Source: Cronobacter sakazakii (GTDB taxonomy: Bacteria; Pseudomonadota; Gammaproteobacteria; Enterobacterales; Enterobacteriaceae). Taken from it: a stretch of 64,000 nt of DNA. A program made the translations under genes and the position numbers. Every line of letters starts with the position of its first letter. Position 1 is the first letter of the stretch. Below, piece by piece: positions 51,057 to 60,714 of this stretch. The DNA is taken from contig NZ_CP011047.1 in assembly GCF_000982825.1 (NCBI RefSeq), positions 3,782,001 to 3,846,000 on the forward strand, read 5' to 3'. The notes beneath the pieces were generated by a model, which was not told the DNA's origin, ran no database searches, and worked only from the letters and a program-made list of their open reading frames with translations.

Positions 51057-54000
51057 TTACGAGACTTCAGCCGGTCCCGGCAGCGCATCGGCTGGCGGGG
51101 CGGCAAAGCCGCGCAGGCCAACCACATGCACATGCTCGTGGTTCTGGAAGACTTTACGCACCAGCTTGTAGGTCGTGCCTTTTTCCGGGCTGATGTTCTC
51201 CGGTGCCGCGATGATGAGCTGCATCTGCAGGCGTTCGCACAGTTCAAACAGCGTGGCGATGGAGCGAGCATCCAGACGTGCCGCTTCGTCGAGGAACAGC
51301 AGACGGCATGGCGAAATGTCTTTGCCGCGCAGGCGACTGGATTCATCTTCCCAGCTCTGCACGACCATCACCAGGATAGACATCCCCGTACCGATCGCCT
51401 CACCGGTAGAAAGCGCGCCGCTTTCTGCGCGCAGCCAGCCGTCGGAGCCACGGTTAACCTCAACTTCCATCTCCAGATAGTTACGGTAGTCGAGCAGCTC
51501 TTCGCCGATGGTCTGCGCGGTACGCTGGCCCATGTCGATTTGCGGATTCAGGCGCTGCCAAAGTTTCGCCAGCGCTTCTGAGAACGTCAGGCGGTTGCTG
51601 TTAAACAGATCCTGATGCTGCTCGTGCTGCTCGGCAAGCACTTCCAGCAGTGTGGCATGGCTTTCACGCACGTTAACGTTCAGACGCACGCTGTTGACCT
51701 GGCCGAACGACACGCTCTGCAGGCCCTGGTTGAGCATACGAATGCGGTTCTGCTCGCGCTGGATCGTCTTGCGAATAATATTCGCCACGCTGCGGGAGCT
51801 GATGGCGAGCTTCTGTTCGCGTGAGGTAAGCTCTTCCGTCAGGCGGCCCAGCTCAATTTCCATCTGTTCAATCGCCTCGACCGGATCGTCGGTGCGGATA
51901 ATATCCTGGCGGATACGCTCGCGCAGATGCTGATACACGGCCACGAAGAACTGGATTTTGCGCTCAGGGCGTTTGGGGTCTTCAGACAGGCGCAGCACGT
52001 CGCGCAGATGTTCGTTATCCGCCACCGCCAGACGCAGCGCGCCGAGGGCTTTATCCGACATCGAGCGAAGATCGTCACCGGAGTGGTACGCCAGCTCGCG
52101 GCGGTGCAGACGGCGTTCAACGCCATTGTCTTTCACCATACGCATCACCGCGCACCAGCCCGCTTTGGCACTGACCACCTGCTCACGCATCTCGTGGTAG
52201 TTACGCTCCAGACGCTTCAGGCTGCGGGTCAGGTTGTCCATCTCCGCTTCGCACAGCGTCAGCTGTTTCTCCAGCTGATTACGGCGCGAACGGTTGTTAC
52301 TGAGGCGCGTATGCAGTTCGTCGCGACGCTGGCGGGCGCGCTCTTCGGCTCCGGCATCGGCGCGCACGCCGATATCCTGCAGTTCACGTTGCAGATCGCC
52401 CAGCAGCTCTTTTTTAGTATCGAAGGAGCTTTTCAGCGAGGCCAGCACCTGATGATACTGGCTGAGCTTCGCGGCGTGGGTACGCAGCGCTTCGCGGGCG
52501 CGGGTACGCTCGGCTTCCGCCTGCTCCAGACGCTGGCGCAGTTTCTCGTTGAGATCGGTGTTGCCATTGAGCATTTGCGCCGAATCGCTGTAGCTAAAGT
52601 GCGCGCGACGCTGCACCACTTCGCTTAACGCAAAGGCCTGCTGACGGGCGTCGCGCTGCGTCTGGCGCGCCTGCTCATAATCCTGTTTGAGCTGGTCGAA
52701 CTGCTCTGGGTCGCTCTGCAGTACCGACGCCACCGGCTCCAGTTTCGCCAGCGCATTGCCGTGCTGAGACAGGAAACGCGCGGCGTCCTGGGCTTCTGCC
52801 AGGCGCTCCTGAATTTCCTCCACGCGGTCGGCCAGGCTGTCATCGGCCAGCAGGCTCAGGCGCGGCAGCAGGCGGTTAAGCTGAGCCACGCCCTCTTTCG
52901 CCTGTTCAAACTGCACGCGCTGCTGCTGGTTATCGTTTTCGTGCTGGCTGATGGCGCGCTCGATTTCGCTGCGGCGCGTGTTGAGCTTACGGATTTCCGC
53001 TTCCGGATCCGCCTCAAACGCCACGGCGAGATGCTGGCCGACAAAACGGCTGAACGCCTGATGCAGGCGCTGCGTTTTCTGTACGTCGAAAGAGAGCGTC
53101 GCGTAGCGTTCAGAGAGCGCCTCGCGCTCGGCATGCAGGCTCTCGATGCGGCTTTCGCGCGCGGCGCGGCCAAACAGCGGCACCGACGGGAAGCGGGAAT
53201 AGCGCCACTGGCGCTCGGCCACTTTCACCACTACCGCTTTTTCCAGCTCTTCAACGCTGAAGACGCTGTCATCGAAGGACTGCGGATCGCCTTCGATCAG
53301 GTAGAGATCTTCCGGGCAATCTTCAAGGCCGTCGAGCAGATCGCGCACGCGCGACAAATCCGGCACTACAATCGCATGGCGCGACGGGCCGTAGAGCGCA
53401 GAGAAGTACGGCGCGTCGTCAAACGATACGTCGTCGTAAATTTCAGAGAGCAGTACGCCGCCGAAGCGCTCCGCCAGCGCATTCAGGCGTGCGTCTTCGG
53501 CACCGCCCGGCTGGCTTAAGCGTTCAATTTCTTCGTCCACCGCCCGCTTACGCGCGCCCACTTCGTCACGTTCAACGATGGCTTCGCGCTCGCGCTCCAG
53601 CAGTTGCTGGAGGTATTCGGTGACCTGCTGGCCGGACTCAAACGTCTCGCCGCTCTGTTCGCTAATCTGATTGAGGCTGTTTTGCGCCGCAAGCCAGGCC
53701 GGTGCATGGCTGGTGAGCGTCTTAACGCGGCTCTGGATCTGCTCCAGCTCCTGGCGCAGCGACATGCGCTGTTCACCCGCCTGCGAAACGCTGTCGGAGA
53801 GCGCCGCGATGCGGGCTTCCAGCTCATCGTTCAGCGCTTCGAGATCTTCCGGGTCATACTCTTTGCCCTGGCGTTTGCAGAACTCGGCCAGCAGGCGCTC
53901 GGCGTCCTGCTGTTCACGCAGGCGCTGTTCCAGCTCGGAAAGACGCATACGCAGCGGCTGCACCTGTTCGGCCAGATGGCGCTGCTGACTGGCGTCGCGC

Positions 54001-55505
54001 AGCAGTTCGCGTGCCACGTCCCAGGCTTCCGCGCGGCTCACCGGGCCGTTAATGCTGGCGACCAGCTGATAAGCCTGTTCAAACTGGCTATGCGCGGTCT
54101 GCGCGACGCTCATTTTCTGCTCAAGCGACAGCAGGCGTTCGGTGGCCTCCTGCTCTTTGGCCTGGAAGGTATCCAGCCATTCAGCGGCGCTGTCGGCGCT
54201 CAGATCCGGCAGATGGCACAGCTCACGGGCGCGCTCCAGCGCGGTGAGCGCCTGCTGGTACTGAATGGCGCGGGTCTGCTGCACGTCAAGCGCCTGCTGA
54301 TAGTCGGCAAGCTGGCTTTTGAGTTCGTCGACTTCAAGCTCGGCGGCTTCCGCGCGGGCTTCGTTCTCTTCTTGCTGCTCGGCCGCTTCCGCCACCACTT
54401 CGCTCTGCTCTTCCAGGCGAATCTGCAGCTCTTCGAGGTCAGCCTCGTAGCGCTCGATTTTCTCCTGCTGGCGCAGCGCGGTTTGCACCAGATTCAGGTG
54501 ATCGCTCGCCGCCTGATAATCGGTTTCGAGATCGCCTTCAGCCCCCGCGTGCTCGGAGAGCTCGCGCGCCATATCGACATGCTTATACTGCTCGGCGGCA
54601 AGCTGCTTGCGGCTGCTGAACAGCTCGCGGCGCAGCTCCAGCGCCTGATCGAGATGAATACGCCGCTCGTTGGCGTGGCGCATGTAATCCGCCGCCACAT
54701 AGTTAGTGGCTTCGGAAATCAGGTGTTTGAAGAGATCGCGGTCCGACTGGGTGACACGGATAGCTTCCAGCGTCATGCGGTTTTCGCGCAGCGCCGCTTC
54801 CATATCCTGGAACGCTTTACGCACGCCGCCGTTTTCCGGCAGCAGGTAGTCGCGAAGCGAGCGGGTGATGGCGCTGGAGATCCCGCCGTACAGCGAGGCC
54901 TCAATCAGACGGTAATATTTGCTGCGATCGGACGCTGAACGCAGACGGCGCGCCACCACGCCCAGATCGAACATTAATGAGTGGTAATCGGTGATGGAAT
55001 TGAACTGCTTAAGCTGCACGCCTTCCATCGTGTCGATTTTATCTTTCAGCTCGTTGAGGCTCAGCACGCGCGCCTGACGCTCGTTCAGCGTTTCCGTCAG
55101 CAGTTGTGTGGGCAGAATCGCGCTCGGCAGGCCCTGAATGGCGAACGGTTTGATGTCTACTTTACGGTCGCGTCCGGCGACCTGTTGCAGACGCACGCCC
55201 ACCAGCACGCGCTGATGGCGGGAGTTGACGACATCCAGCACCGAATAACAGACGCCCGCTTTCAGTTTGCCGTGTAGCCCCTTATCGCGCGAGCCGCTGG
55301 TCGCGCCCGCCTCGGTGGTGTTACGGAAGTGCAGCAGTGTGAGATCCGGAATCAGCGCTGTGACGAACGCCGCCATCGTGGTCGATTTACCCGCCCCGTT
55401 ACCGCCGGAAAGCGTGGTGACCAGCTCGTCGAGATCAAACGTGCGGGCAAAAAAGCCGTTCCAGTTGATAAGCGTTAGCGAGCGAAACTTACCGCGTTCA
55501 ATCAT
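51057..55505 (-). CDS. mukB: Chromosome condensin subunit MukB
   Basis: 1482 residues from ATG 55505 (MIERGKFRSLTLINWNGFFA); E. coli MukB has 1486. SMC-like layout: N-terminal head with Walker A LSGGNGAGKSTTM (about 32-44), two very long coiled-coil arms (about 340-650 and 800-1200) separated by the hinge (about 660-790, DAPYFSALYGPSRHAIVVPD), and a C-terminal head with signature SGALSTGEAIGTGMSIL and Walker B LLFLDEAARLD. With MukE and MukF it extrudes DNA loops and works with topoisomerase IV. Its first eight bases overlap mukE. It is last in cmoM-mukF-mukE-mukB. Confidence 0.98.
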   Translation of the reverse strand: MIERGKFRSLTLINWNGFFARTFDLDELVTTLSGGNGAGKSTTMAAFVTALIPDLTLLHFRNTTEAGATSGSRDKGLHGKLKAGVCYSVLDVVNSRHQRVLVGVRLQQVAGRDRKVDIKPFAIQGLPSAILPTQLLTETLNERQARVLSLNELKDKIDTMEGVQLKQFNSITDYHSLMFDLGVVARRLRSASDRSKYYRLIEASLYGGISSAITRSLRDYLLPENGGVRKAFQDMEAALRENRMTLEAIRVTQSDRDLFKHLISEATNYVAADYMRHANERRIHLDQALELRRELFSSRKQLAAEQYKHVDMARELSEHAGAEGDLETDYQAASDHLNLVQTALRQQEKIERYEADLEELQIRLEEQSEVVAEAAEQQEENEARAEAAELEVDELKSQLADYQQALDVQQTRAIQYQQALTALERARELCHLPDLSADSAAEWLDTFQAKEQEATERLLSLEQKMSVAQTAHSQFEQAYQLVASINGPVSRAEAWDVARELLRDASQQRHLAEQVQPLRMRLSELEQRLREQQDAERLLAEFCKRQGKEYDPEDLEALNDELEARIAALSDSVSQAGEQRMSLRQELEQIQSRVKTLTSHAPAWLAAQNSLNQISEQSGETFESGQQVTEYLQQLLEREREAIVERDEVGARKRAVDEEIERLSQPGGAEDARLNALAERFGGVLLSEIYDDVSFDDAPYFSALYGPSRHAIVVPDLSRVRDLLDGLEDCPEDLYLIEGDPQSFDDSVFSVEELEKAVVVKVAERQWRYSRFPSVPLFGRAARESRIESLHAEREALSERYATLSFDVQKTQRLHQAFSRFVGQHLAVAFEADPEAEIRKLNTRRSEIERAISQHENDNQQQRVQFEQAKEGVAQLNRLLPRLSLLADDSLADRVEEIQERLAEAQDAARFLSQHGNALAKLEPVASVLQSDPEQFDQLKQDYEQARQTQRDARQQAFALSEVVQRRAHFSYSDSAQMLNGNTDLNEKLRQRLEQAEAERTRAREALRTHAAKLSQYHQVLASLKSSFDTKKELLGDLQRELQDIGVRADAGAEERARQRRDELHTRLSNNRSRRNQLEKQLTLCEAEMDNLTRSLKRLERNYHEMREQVVSAKAGWCAVMRMVKDNGVERRLHRRELAYHSGDDLRSMSDKALGALRLAVADNEHLRDVLRLSEDPKRPERKIQFFVAVYQHLRERIRQDIIRTDDPVEAIEQMEIELGRLTEELTSREQKLAISSRSVANIIRKTIQREQNRIRMLNQGLQSVSFGQVNSVRLNVNVRESHATLLEVLAEQHEQHQDLFNSNRLTFSEALAKLWQRLNPQIDMGQRTAQTIGEELLDYRNYLEMEVEVNRGSDGWLRAESGALSTGEAIGTGMSILVMVVQSWEDESSRLRGKDISPCRLLFLDEAARLDARSIATLFELCERLQMQLIIAAPENISPEKGTTYKLVRKVFQNHEHVHVVGLRGFAAPPADALPGPAEVS

Positions 55506-56208
55506 TGTCATCCTCCGCGTTATCCTGCTGGGTATCGTCGTTCTCATCATTGAGCTGCAGATGGCTTTCCACCGGCATCGCTTCGCCGTCGCGGATCATG
55601 CGCAGTTGCGCCTCGCGCGGATCGTCGCCAGCGCGCACGTCCGCGCCGAAGCGAAACACCGACTCGGTGATGCGGAATTTGCTGCTGTCATGGCCCATAA
55701 ACCAGACCATGCCCAAGCGGCGCAGGCGGCTTAACGATGAGCGCACTTTTTCCTGCAGTTTCTGGCGGTCGAGATCGGAGCCGGTTGAGCGGTTGTTTAC
55801 AAGCTTCAGCAGCTTGGTTTCATCCGCCAGCGCCATCAGCTCGTCATAGAGTTCCTGCTGGGTGAAGATACCCTCGTTCGCCAGACGCTCCGGGCTGAGA
55901 TAGAGATAACAGAGGATTTTGCCCACCATCATATCCAGCTCGGAGAGCACCGAGCGCGGGATAAGCGTCGTGGAGCGTGGACGCAGATAGAAAAAGCCTT
56001 CCGGCGCGCGGATAAGCTCGACGTTATAGCGGCTGTAGAACTCTTCCAGCTCGCCCTGGTAATCCATCAGAAAAGCGTGATTATCCAGCTCGTCCAGGCC
56101 AATGTGACGCCCGGCGCGCAACTGGCTGTCGAGCGCCGGAAACAGCGGATTCGCGAGCGCGAGCGCCAGCTTCACTGGCATCACGTGTTCAATATTTGTC
56201 GATGACAT
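55498..56208 (-). CDS. mukE: Condensin subunit MukE
   Basis: 236 residues from ATG 56208 (MSSTNIEHVMPVKLALALAN); E. coli MukE has 234. A tandem winged-helix kleisin-associated protein: LDSQLRAGRHIGLDELDNHA, RSTTLIPRSVLSELDMMVG and RSSLSRLRRLGMVWF are the conserved helices, followed by an acidic, disordered tail (NDENDDTQQDNAEDDND) that differs from E. coli. MukE dimers bridge MukF to MukB and regulate its ATPase. The start lies 20 bases inside the mukF end, so translation is coupled. ATG 56235 is a possible longer start. Confidence 0.97.
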   Translation of the reverse strand: MSSTNIEHVMPVKLALALANPLFPALDSQLRAGRHIGLDELDNHAFLMDYQGELEEFYSRYNVELIRAPEGFFYLRPRSTTLIPRSVLSELDMMVGKILCYLYLSPERLANEGIFTQQELYDELMALADETKLLKLVNNRSTGSDLDRQKLQEKVRSSLSRLRRLGMVWFMGHDSSKFRITESVFRFGADVRAGDDPREAQLRMIRDGEAMPVESHLQLNDENDDTQQDNAEDDND

Positions 56209-57511
56209 TCGCCTGTACCTTGGCTCCATAATCATTAATGGGCTGCCACTTAGCTGGCAGGCCGGTAAAGTCCGCTTCAGCGACGCCCAGGCGCACCGCC
56301 TGGTCTACCACGATGCGCGCCACGTCAAAGTGGCGGGCTCGCGGGAACTGGGTCAGGTAATCGCGCATCACGACGCTCAGGTCGAGCGGCTGCTGACGCT
56401 CCCGGTAGACGTTGAGCTGGGCCTCAATCATCGCCGCCAGTTGTTCGCGGATCTCGTTAAACTCTTCGAACTCCAGATCCGGCGGCAGTTCGCCGGTCAC
56501 TTCTTCATCGCGCAGCGTCATCTCTTCATCGCGCATATCGAGCAGGCGATCGGCGCTGGCGTAAGTGAGCGCCCAGGGCGCATCAAAGTAGTTCTGCACC
56601 GACTGGCGCAGACGCTGGGCGAAGACGCGGTTTTTATCCATATCGATAGCGGTACGGATAAATTTATGGACGTGGCGGTCATAGCCAATCCACAGGTCAA
56701 TCGCCTGCTGACCCCAGCTGATAATACGGTCAAGCTTGCTTTGCAGGTCATACGTCAGACGGTCGACGAAATGAAGATCGTCGCGGCCAAGCGTCGCTTC
56801 CTGAATTTGCAGAAGGTTGGCCTGCAGCTTATCGCCCGCCGCCTCCAGCGTATCCTGCAGTTCGCGCAGCGTGCCGGAGGTCTCTGAAAGCAGCAGTTCG
56901 CAGCTGGAGATCGCCGCGCGCCAGTCTTTATTCAGCAACTGGGCGATATCGTCTTTCACCAGCTGTTGCTGCTCATCCATGATGCGCTGGGTGAGATCGA
57001 TACTGTCGAAAATTTCCGCAACGGAGTATTTCAGCGGCGCGTAAACGTTGCGGTGCCAGTGGAACTCGTCGCCGCCTTCCTGCGCGGCGTCCGCGGCGCG
57101 CTTGAGCTCGCTTGCCACGATGGAGAGCTGCATCGAGAGACGCAGCGTGGAGAATTCGCGCTGGCGGATGTAGTAATCAGTGATGCCGATGCCAAGGGGC
57201 GTCAGGCGGTAAATCGCGTTGCCCTCCGCCTGCTCGCTGGTAAAGCGGTTGAGCAGGCGCTGGCGCACCATATCGTTGATGGCGTTGTTGGCGCGCTGGG
57301 TGACCGTTTCCGTGGATTGCTCGAAGGCGTCGCTGACGTGGCGAAACGCGTCCACCAGCTCCCCTTCGCTCATTTCGCCATCCAGCCTTTCGCCGTTCAG
57401 CGTGGCGATAGCCAGCAAAAAAGCCAGCCTGTCTACCGGAAGCTGGATCGAAAAATCGTTTTTTCTGGCCCAGGCAACCAGTTCAGGGACTGTCTGGGAA
57501 AAAGTACTCAT
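56189..57511 (-). CDS. mukF: Condensin kleisin subunit MukF
   Basis: 440 residues, the length of E. coli MukF. An N-terminal winged-helix dimerisation domain (about 1-115, VPELVAWARKNDFSIQLPVD), a helical middle domain that binds the MukB neck, an acidic linker (about 330-345) and a C-terminal winged helix (about 350-440, FPRARHFDVARIVVDQAVRL) that closes on the MukB cap. It is the kleisin of MukBEF. cmoM ends three bases before the mukF ATG, so the four genes form one operon. Confidence 0.97.
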   Translation of the reverse strand: MSTFSQTVPELVAWARKNDFSIQLPVDRLAFLLAIATLNGERLDGEMSEGELVDAFRHVSDAFEQSTETVTQRANNAINDMVRQRLLNRFTSEQAEGNAIYRLTPLGIGITDYYIRQREFSTLRLSMQLSIVASELKRAADAAQEGGDEFHWHRNVYAPLKYSVAEIFDSIDLTQRIMDEQQQLVKDDIAQLLNKDWRAAISSCELLLSETSGTLRELQDTLEAAGDKLQANLLQIQEATLGRDDLHFVDRLTYDLQSKLDRIISWGQQAIDLWIGYDRHVHKFIRTAIDMDKNRVFAQRLRQSVQNYFDAPWALTYASADRLLDMRDEEMTLRDEEVTGELPPDLEFEEFNEIREQLAAMIEAQLNVYRERQQPLDLSVVMRDYLTQFPRARHFDVARIVVDQAVRLGVAEADFTGLPAKWQPINDYGAKVQANVIDKY

Positions 57512-57514
57512 AAT

Positions 57515-58300
57515 TTATCCTTGGATCTCCGGCTTAAACGCAGTGACATGGATGTATCGGCCCAGGCTCACCCAGGGCTCCTGTCGGCAGTAACGCGTTT
57601 CAAGCTCAAGCAGCGTCTCATACTCGTCGCGCTGCTGATGTTTTTCACGCAGATAGTCATGAAACACCCGCACGCCGGTTTTGCTGTGGATCTGCCAGCC
57701 CATCTCTTCAAGCCAGCGATAAACCTGCTGCGGCTCGCGCGGATAATCCGGCGAAAGAGTGCGTTTTTTCTTTTTGGGCATGCCCTGCTGCACATACGCG
57801 AAGTTGCCCGCCACCATGTTATGCATCAGAAGGCCGTTGGCGTTGTAGAACATCAGCGAGAGCGCGCCGCCCGGCGCCAGACATTCCCATAAATGACGCA
57901 GCGCCGCCTGCGGATCGGCCACCCATTCCAGCACAGCGTGAAACAATATCAGATCAACCGGGCTTTCCAAATGCTGACCCGCTTCCTGCGCGGCGCATTG
58001 TACAAAATGCATGTTGCCGCTCACACCTTTCTCCTGCGCCGCCTTTTGAGCACGAGCTATCATTTCCGCGGAGAGATCGCACAACACCACCTGATGACCC
58101 CGCTGCGCAATGCGACACGCGGTTTGCCCTTCGCCACCGCCTGCATCCAGTACGCGCAGTGGACGGTCAGGCAACAGGCCTAACAACGCGTCGAGATCCT
58201 GCCAGAGGATAGCCTGACGCAACTGGCCTTTTGTTGTACCGTAAATGTTGCGCGCAAACTTTTCGGCGATGTCATCAAAATTGCGATCCCGCATGGGCAC
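57515..58300 (-). CDS. cmoM: tRNA 5-carboxymethoxyuridine methyltransferase CmoM (SmtA)
   Basis: 261 residues, the length of E. coli CmoM. Class I SAM methyltransferase: motif I VLDAGGGEGQTACRIA (about 44-59), acidic motif II near VVLCDLSAEMI, motif IV DLILFHAVLEWV. The N-terminal RNFDDIAEKFARNIYGTTKG is typical. It methylates cmo5U34 to mcmo5U in tRNA, extending wobble decoding. First gene of cmoM-mukFEB; the 126-base gap to the divergent elyC holds both promoters. Confidence 0.96.
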   Translation of the reverse strand: MPMRDRNFDDIAEKFARNIYGTTKGQLRQAILWQDLDALLGLLPDRPLRVLDAGGGEGQTACRIAQRGHQVVLCDLSAEMIARAQKAAQEKGVSGNMHFVQCAAQEAGQHLESPVDLILFHAVLEWVADPQAALRHLWECLAPGGALSLMFYNANGLLMHNMVAGNFAYVQQGMPKKKKRTLSPDYPREPQQVYRWLEEMGWQIHSKTGVRVFHDYLREKHQQRDEYETLLELETRYCRQEPWVSLGRYIHVTAFKPEIQG

Positions 58301-58426
58301 ACTCTCCAGGTGATAAGCGCATCCGGCAAAACCGCTATTTTGTCACAGCCGGAGGGAGAATGAACCCATCTCGCGTAAGATAGGCCACGTTTACCTGCCG
58401 TATGGTTAAAAAAGGACCCATAACCG

Positions 58427-59206
58427 ATGCTTTTTATTCTGAAAAAACTCACCGGCACGCTGCTGCTGCCGCTGCCATTTCTGCTGCTGATGATGGGCAT
58501 CGCGCTTGCGCTGCTGTGGTTCACGCGCTTTAAACAAAGCGGCAAGGTTTTAATGACGGCAAGCTGGGTTATTTTGCTGCTGTTAAGCCTGCAGCCGGTA
58601 GCGGATGGGCTGCTGAAACCGGTGGAAGATGACTACCCGACCTGGAACGGTCAGAAAGCGAATTACATTGTGGTGCTGGGCGGCGGCTATACCTGGAATG
58701 ACAAATGGGCACCGAGCTCTAATCTCGTCAATAACAGCCTGCCGCGCGTGACTGAAGGCGTGCGTCTGTGGCTTGCAAACCCCGGCGCGAAAATGGTCTT
58801 TACCGGCGCGCGCGCCACCACGAATCCGGTCAGCACCGCTGAAGCAGGTGCCCGCGTGGCAGAAAGCTTAGGCGTACCGCGCACCGATATCATTACGCTT
58901 GATTCCCCAAAAGATACCGAAGAAGAAGCCGCAGCGGTCGCCGGTGCGCTCGGCAAGCAGCCGTTTTTACTGGTGACGTCGGCGTCGCATCTGCCGCGGG
59001 CGATGATTTTCTTTAAACGCCAGGGACTGAACCCGATACCAGCCCCCGCCAACCAGATGGCAATCGACTCGCCGCTCAATCCGTGGGAGCGCGTCTATCC
59101 GTCTTCACTGTGGCTGATGCACAGCGAACGCGCCGGTTATGAAATTCTCGGGCGCGTCTGGCAATGGGTAAAAGGCGTGGGCTCAGGCGACCCAGGGCAG
59201 AAGTGA
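58427..59206 (+). CDS. elyC: Envelope biogenesis factor ElyC (DUF218)
   Basis: 259 residues, the length of E. coli ElyC. Two N-terminal membrane segments (about 8-32, TGTLLLPLPFLLLMMGIALA, and 42-60) anchor a periplasmic DUF218 domain (about 78-240, YIVVLGGGYTWND, MVFTGARATTNPVSTAEAGA, ASHLPRAMIFFKRQGLNPIP). ElyC is needed for peptidoglycan synthesis at low temperature and affects lipid-carrier use. The last 24 bases overlap the convergent ycbJ. It is divergent from cmoM. Confidence 0.95.
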   Translation: MLFILKKLTGTLLLPLPFLLLMMGIALALLWFTRFKQSGKVLMTASWVILLLLSLQPVADGLLKPVEDDYPTWNGQKANYIVVLGGGYTWNDKWAPSSNLVNNSLPRVTEGVRLWLANPGAKMVFTGARATTNPVSTAEAGARVAESLGVPRTDIITLDSPKDTEEEAAAVAGALGKQPFLLVTSASHLPRAMIFFKRQGLNPIPAPANQMAIDSPLNPWERVYPSSLWLMHSERAGYEILGRVWQWVKGVGSGDPGQK

Positions 59207-60076
59207 TTCCGACGCCTTACTGAACGCGGCGCGGTTCATTTTTCCGGTTTGCAGTAACTGCGCCACTTCATCCCACAGGACATAAAGCCAGCGGCGCCAG
59301 AGGAACGATTCCGCCACTGGCGCGCGCTGGAGATAGCGCCAGAAAAGGCTTTCAGCCATCGGCGTGTCGAACAGGCGAAAAAGCTCATATTCGCGCGGCG
59401 CCCAGAGCACCACGCCCGGATTCACCATTGCCAGAAGCTGATCGCTACGCGCATCTTTGAGCATACTGCGCAGGTTAAAATTGCCGTGGATCAGCACGCA
59501 ATTGTCGTTGAACCCGGCGAACATCGCGTCCAGACATTCACGGGTGCGAAACAGCATCCGCTTATCCTGCATCGTCAGCCCGGTATTCTGATATTGATTG
59601 AGCGTACTCCAGAGCACTTCAACGCGCTGGCGATACCAGTGCGGCCAGAGATTCTCCTGGGTACTGTCGACGCTGCCCACGCAGCCGTGGCTGTCAACGC
59701 GGTGCCAGCTCAGCAGTGCCTCAATAATCTGATCCTGAAGCTGCTCCCAGCGCTGCGGCGTGCGCGCCGGTGCTTCCACCGGTACGCCGCGCAGGCGCTC
59801 CATCAGCAGCACGTCCGGCCCCGGATGCTCCTCATGCGTCATTACGCCATACACCACGGGCATGCGCACCGTGCCGTAACGCGCGAGAATCGACATTTTC
59901 CCGGCCTGCTGCTGCGCCAGCCCCGGCGAGGTAAAACTCCGCGCCAGCAACGGCAGCGGGTTGCCGTGGCTGTCGTAAAGCGACCAGAGCGCGGTGTCTG
60001 CTTTCTCGCTAATGCATTCAAGCCGGCTGAGTTTTTCACCTAACAGGTGACTGAGTTCTGCACGCAGTTGCTCCAT
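59183..60076 (-). CDS. ycbJ: Aminoglycoside-phosphotransferase-fold protein YcbJ
   Basis: 297 residues, the length of E. coli YcbJ. The overall pattern is that of the APH/choline-kinase fold: DVLLMERLRGVPVEAPA (about 88-104) as hinge region and LIHGNFNLRSML (195-206) where the catalytic Brenner motif HGDxxxxN is expected. The catalytic aspartate is Asn here (H197-G198-N199), and the Mg-binding aspartate position reads AMVNPGVVLW (216-225). The protein may therefore not be an active kinase. Function unknown. It overlaps elyC tail to tail. A 90-base gap separates it from the DUF2000 pseudogene on the same strand. Confidence 0.9.
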   Translation of the reverse strand: MEQLRAELSHLLGEKLSRLECISEKADTALWSLYDSHGNPLPLLARSFTSPGLAQQQAGKMSILARYGTVRMPVVYGVMTHEEHPGPDVLLMERLRGVPVEAPARTPQRWEQLQDQIIEALLSWHRVDSHGCVGSVDSTQENLWPHWYRQRVEVLWSTLNQYQNTGLTMQDKRMLFRTRECLDAMFAGFNDNCVLIHGNFNLRSMLKDARSDQLLAMVNPGVVLWAPREYELFRLFDTPMAESLFWRYLQRAPVAESFLWRRWLYVLWDEVAQLLQTGKMNRAAFSKASESLLPWVA

Positions 60077-60166
60077 TTGCCGTTACCCTTATAAACGCTA
60101 CTGTTTTTATAATGGGCGTCCTTACGGCGGATGTCATCTGTTGAGATCAATTCCATGCCAGTTAGC

Positions 60167-60588
60167 TTAACGGTAAAGCGGCAGGTTGCCTGTCAGTCGG
60201 GCTATCTGTTTTTTCGGGCCGACCAGCCCCAGCGCCGCCATCTCGGTTTGCGCGCTGCTGGCACCCGCCAGACGGAGCTCATACTCCTCCCAGGTTTTGC
60301 ACGACTGCGCCAGCGCGCTAAAGGGCAGCACCAGGATTTGCGGATCGCTCTGCGCGGCGCTAAACAGGCTTAACAGCGTGTTGCCCTCGCCGAGCAGCAC
60401 CGGCAGCGGCGCGCGGATCACGCCCGGATAAGTCACCCCATCCAGGCTTAACAGATCGGGCCGACTAATCCCTCGACCTGTCTGCCAAGACACACGCCCA
60501 GAACGCTTGCGGCGTTCATGGCAAGCCCTGGCGTGAGCGCGCGGTCGACGACGATAGTGCATTTATGCAGGCGGGTATCGAATTGCAT
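60167..60588 (-). pseudogene. Frameshifted DUF2000 family gene
   Basis: The - strand start ATG 60588 (ribosome site cagggag) opens MQFDTRLHKCTIVVDRALTP and runs in frame to EGLVGPIC-stop at 60448. The rest of the same protein continues in another frame: RPDLLSLDGVTYPGVIRAPL, then LPVLLGEGNTLLSLFSAAQS and finally KKQIARLTGNLPLYR up to 60167. Adding one base near 60463 would restore a 140-residue DUF2000 protein (a peptidyl-tRNA-hydrolase-like fold of unknown function). Both halves are otherwise intact, so the lesion is recent or a sequencing error. It is divergent from an Lrp/AsnC regulator, a common pairing for DUF2000 genes, which probably controls it. Confidence 0.85.
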
Positions 60589-60714
60589 GTTTTTCTCCCT
60601 GTCAGTTGATGTAATAAGTCTGCCCGACAACCGCGGAGAAAAATGACCTTTATTGCACCGCAATGCGCTCCAAAAGGGTAAAATCACCCTTTAAAAAGAG
60701 AAACGGGAAAAATT

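Noticed and set aside
50903..51346. N-terminal extension of ldtD by 148 codons
   Set aside because: Runs through the muk terminator into the mukB 3' end; the signal peptide starts at 50902.
53604..54938. 444-codon frame opposite mukB
   Set aside because: Antisense of a coiled-coil region; the Leu/Gln/Ala-rich composition follows from the mukB codons.
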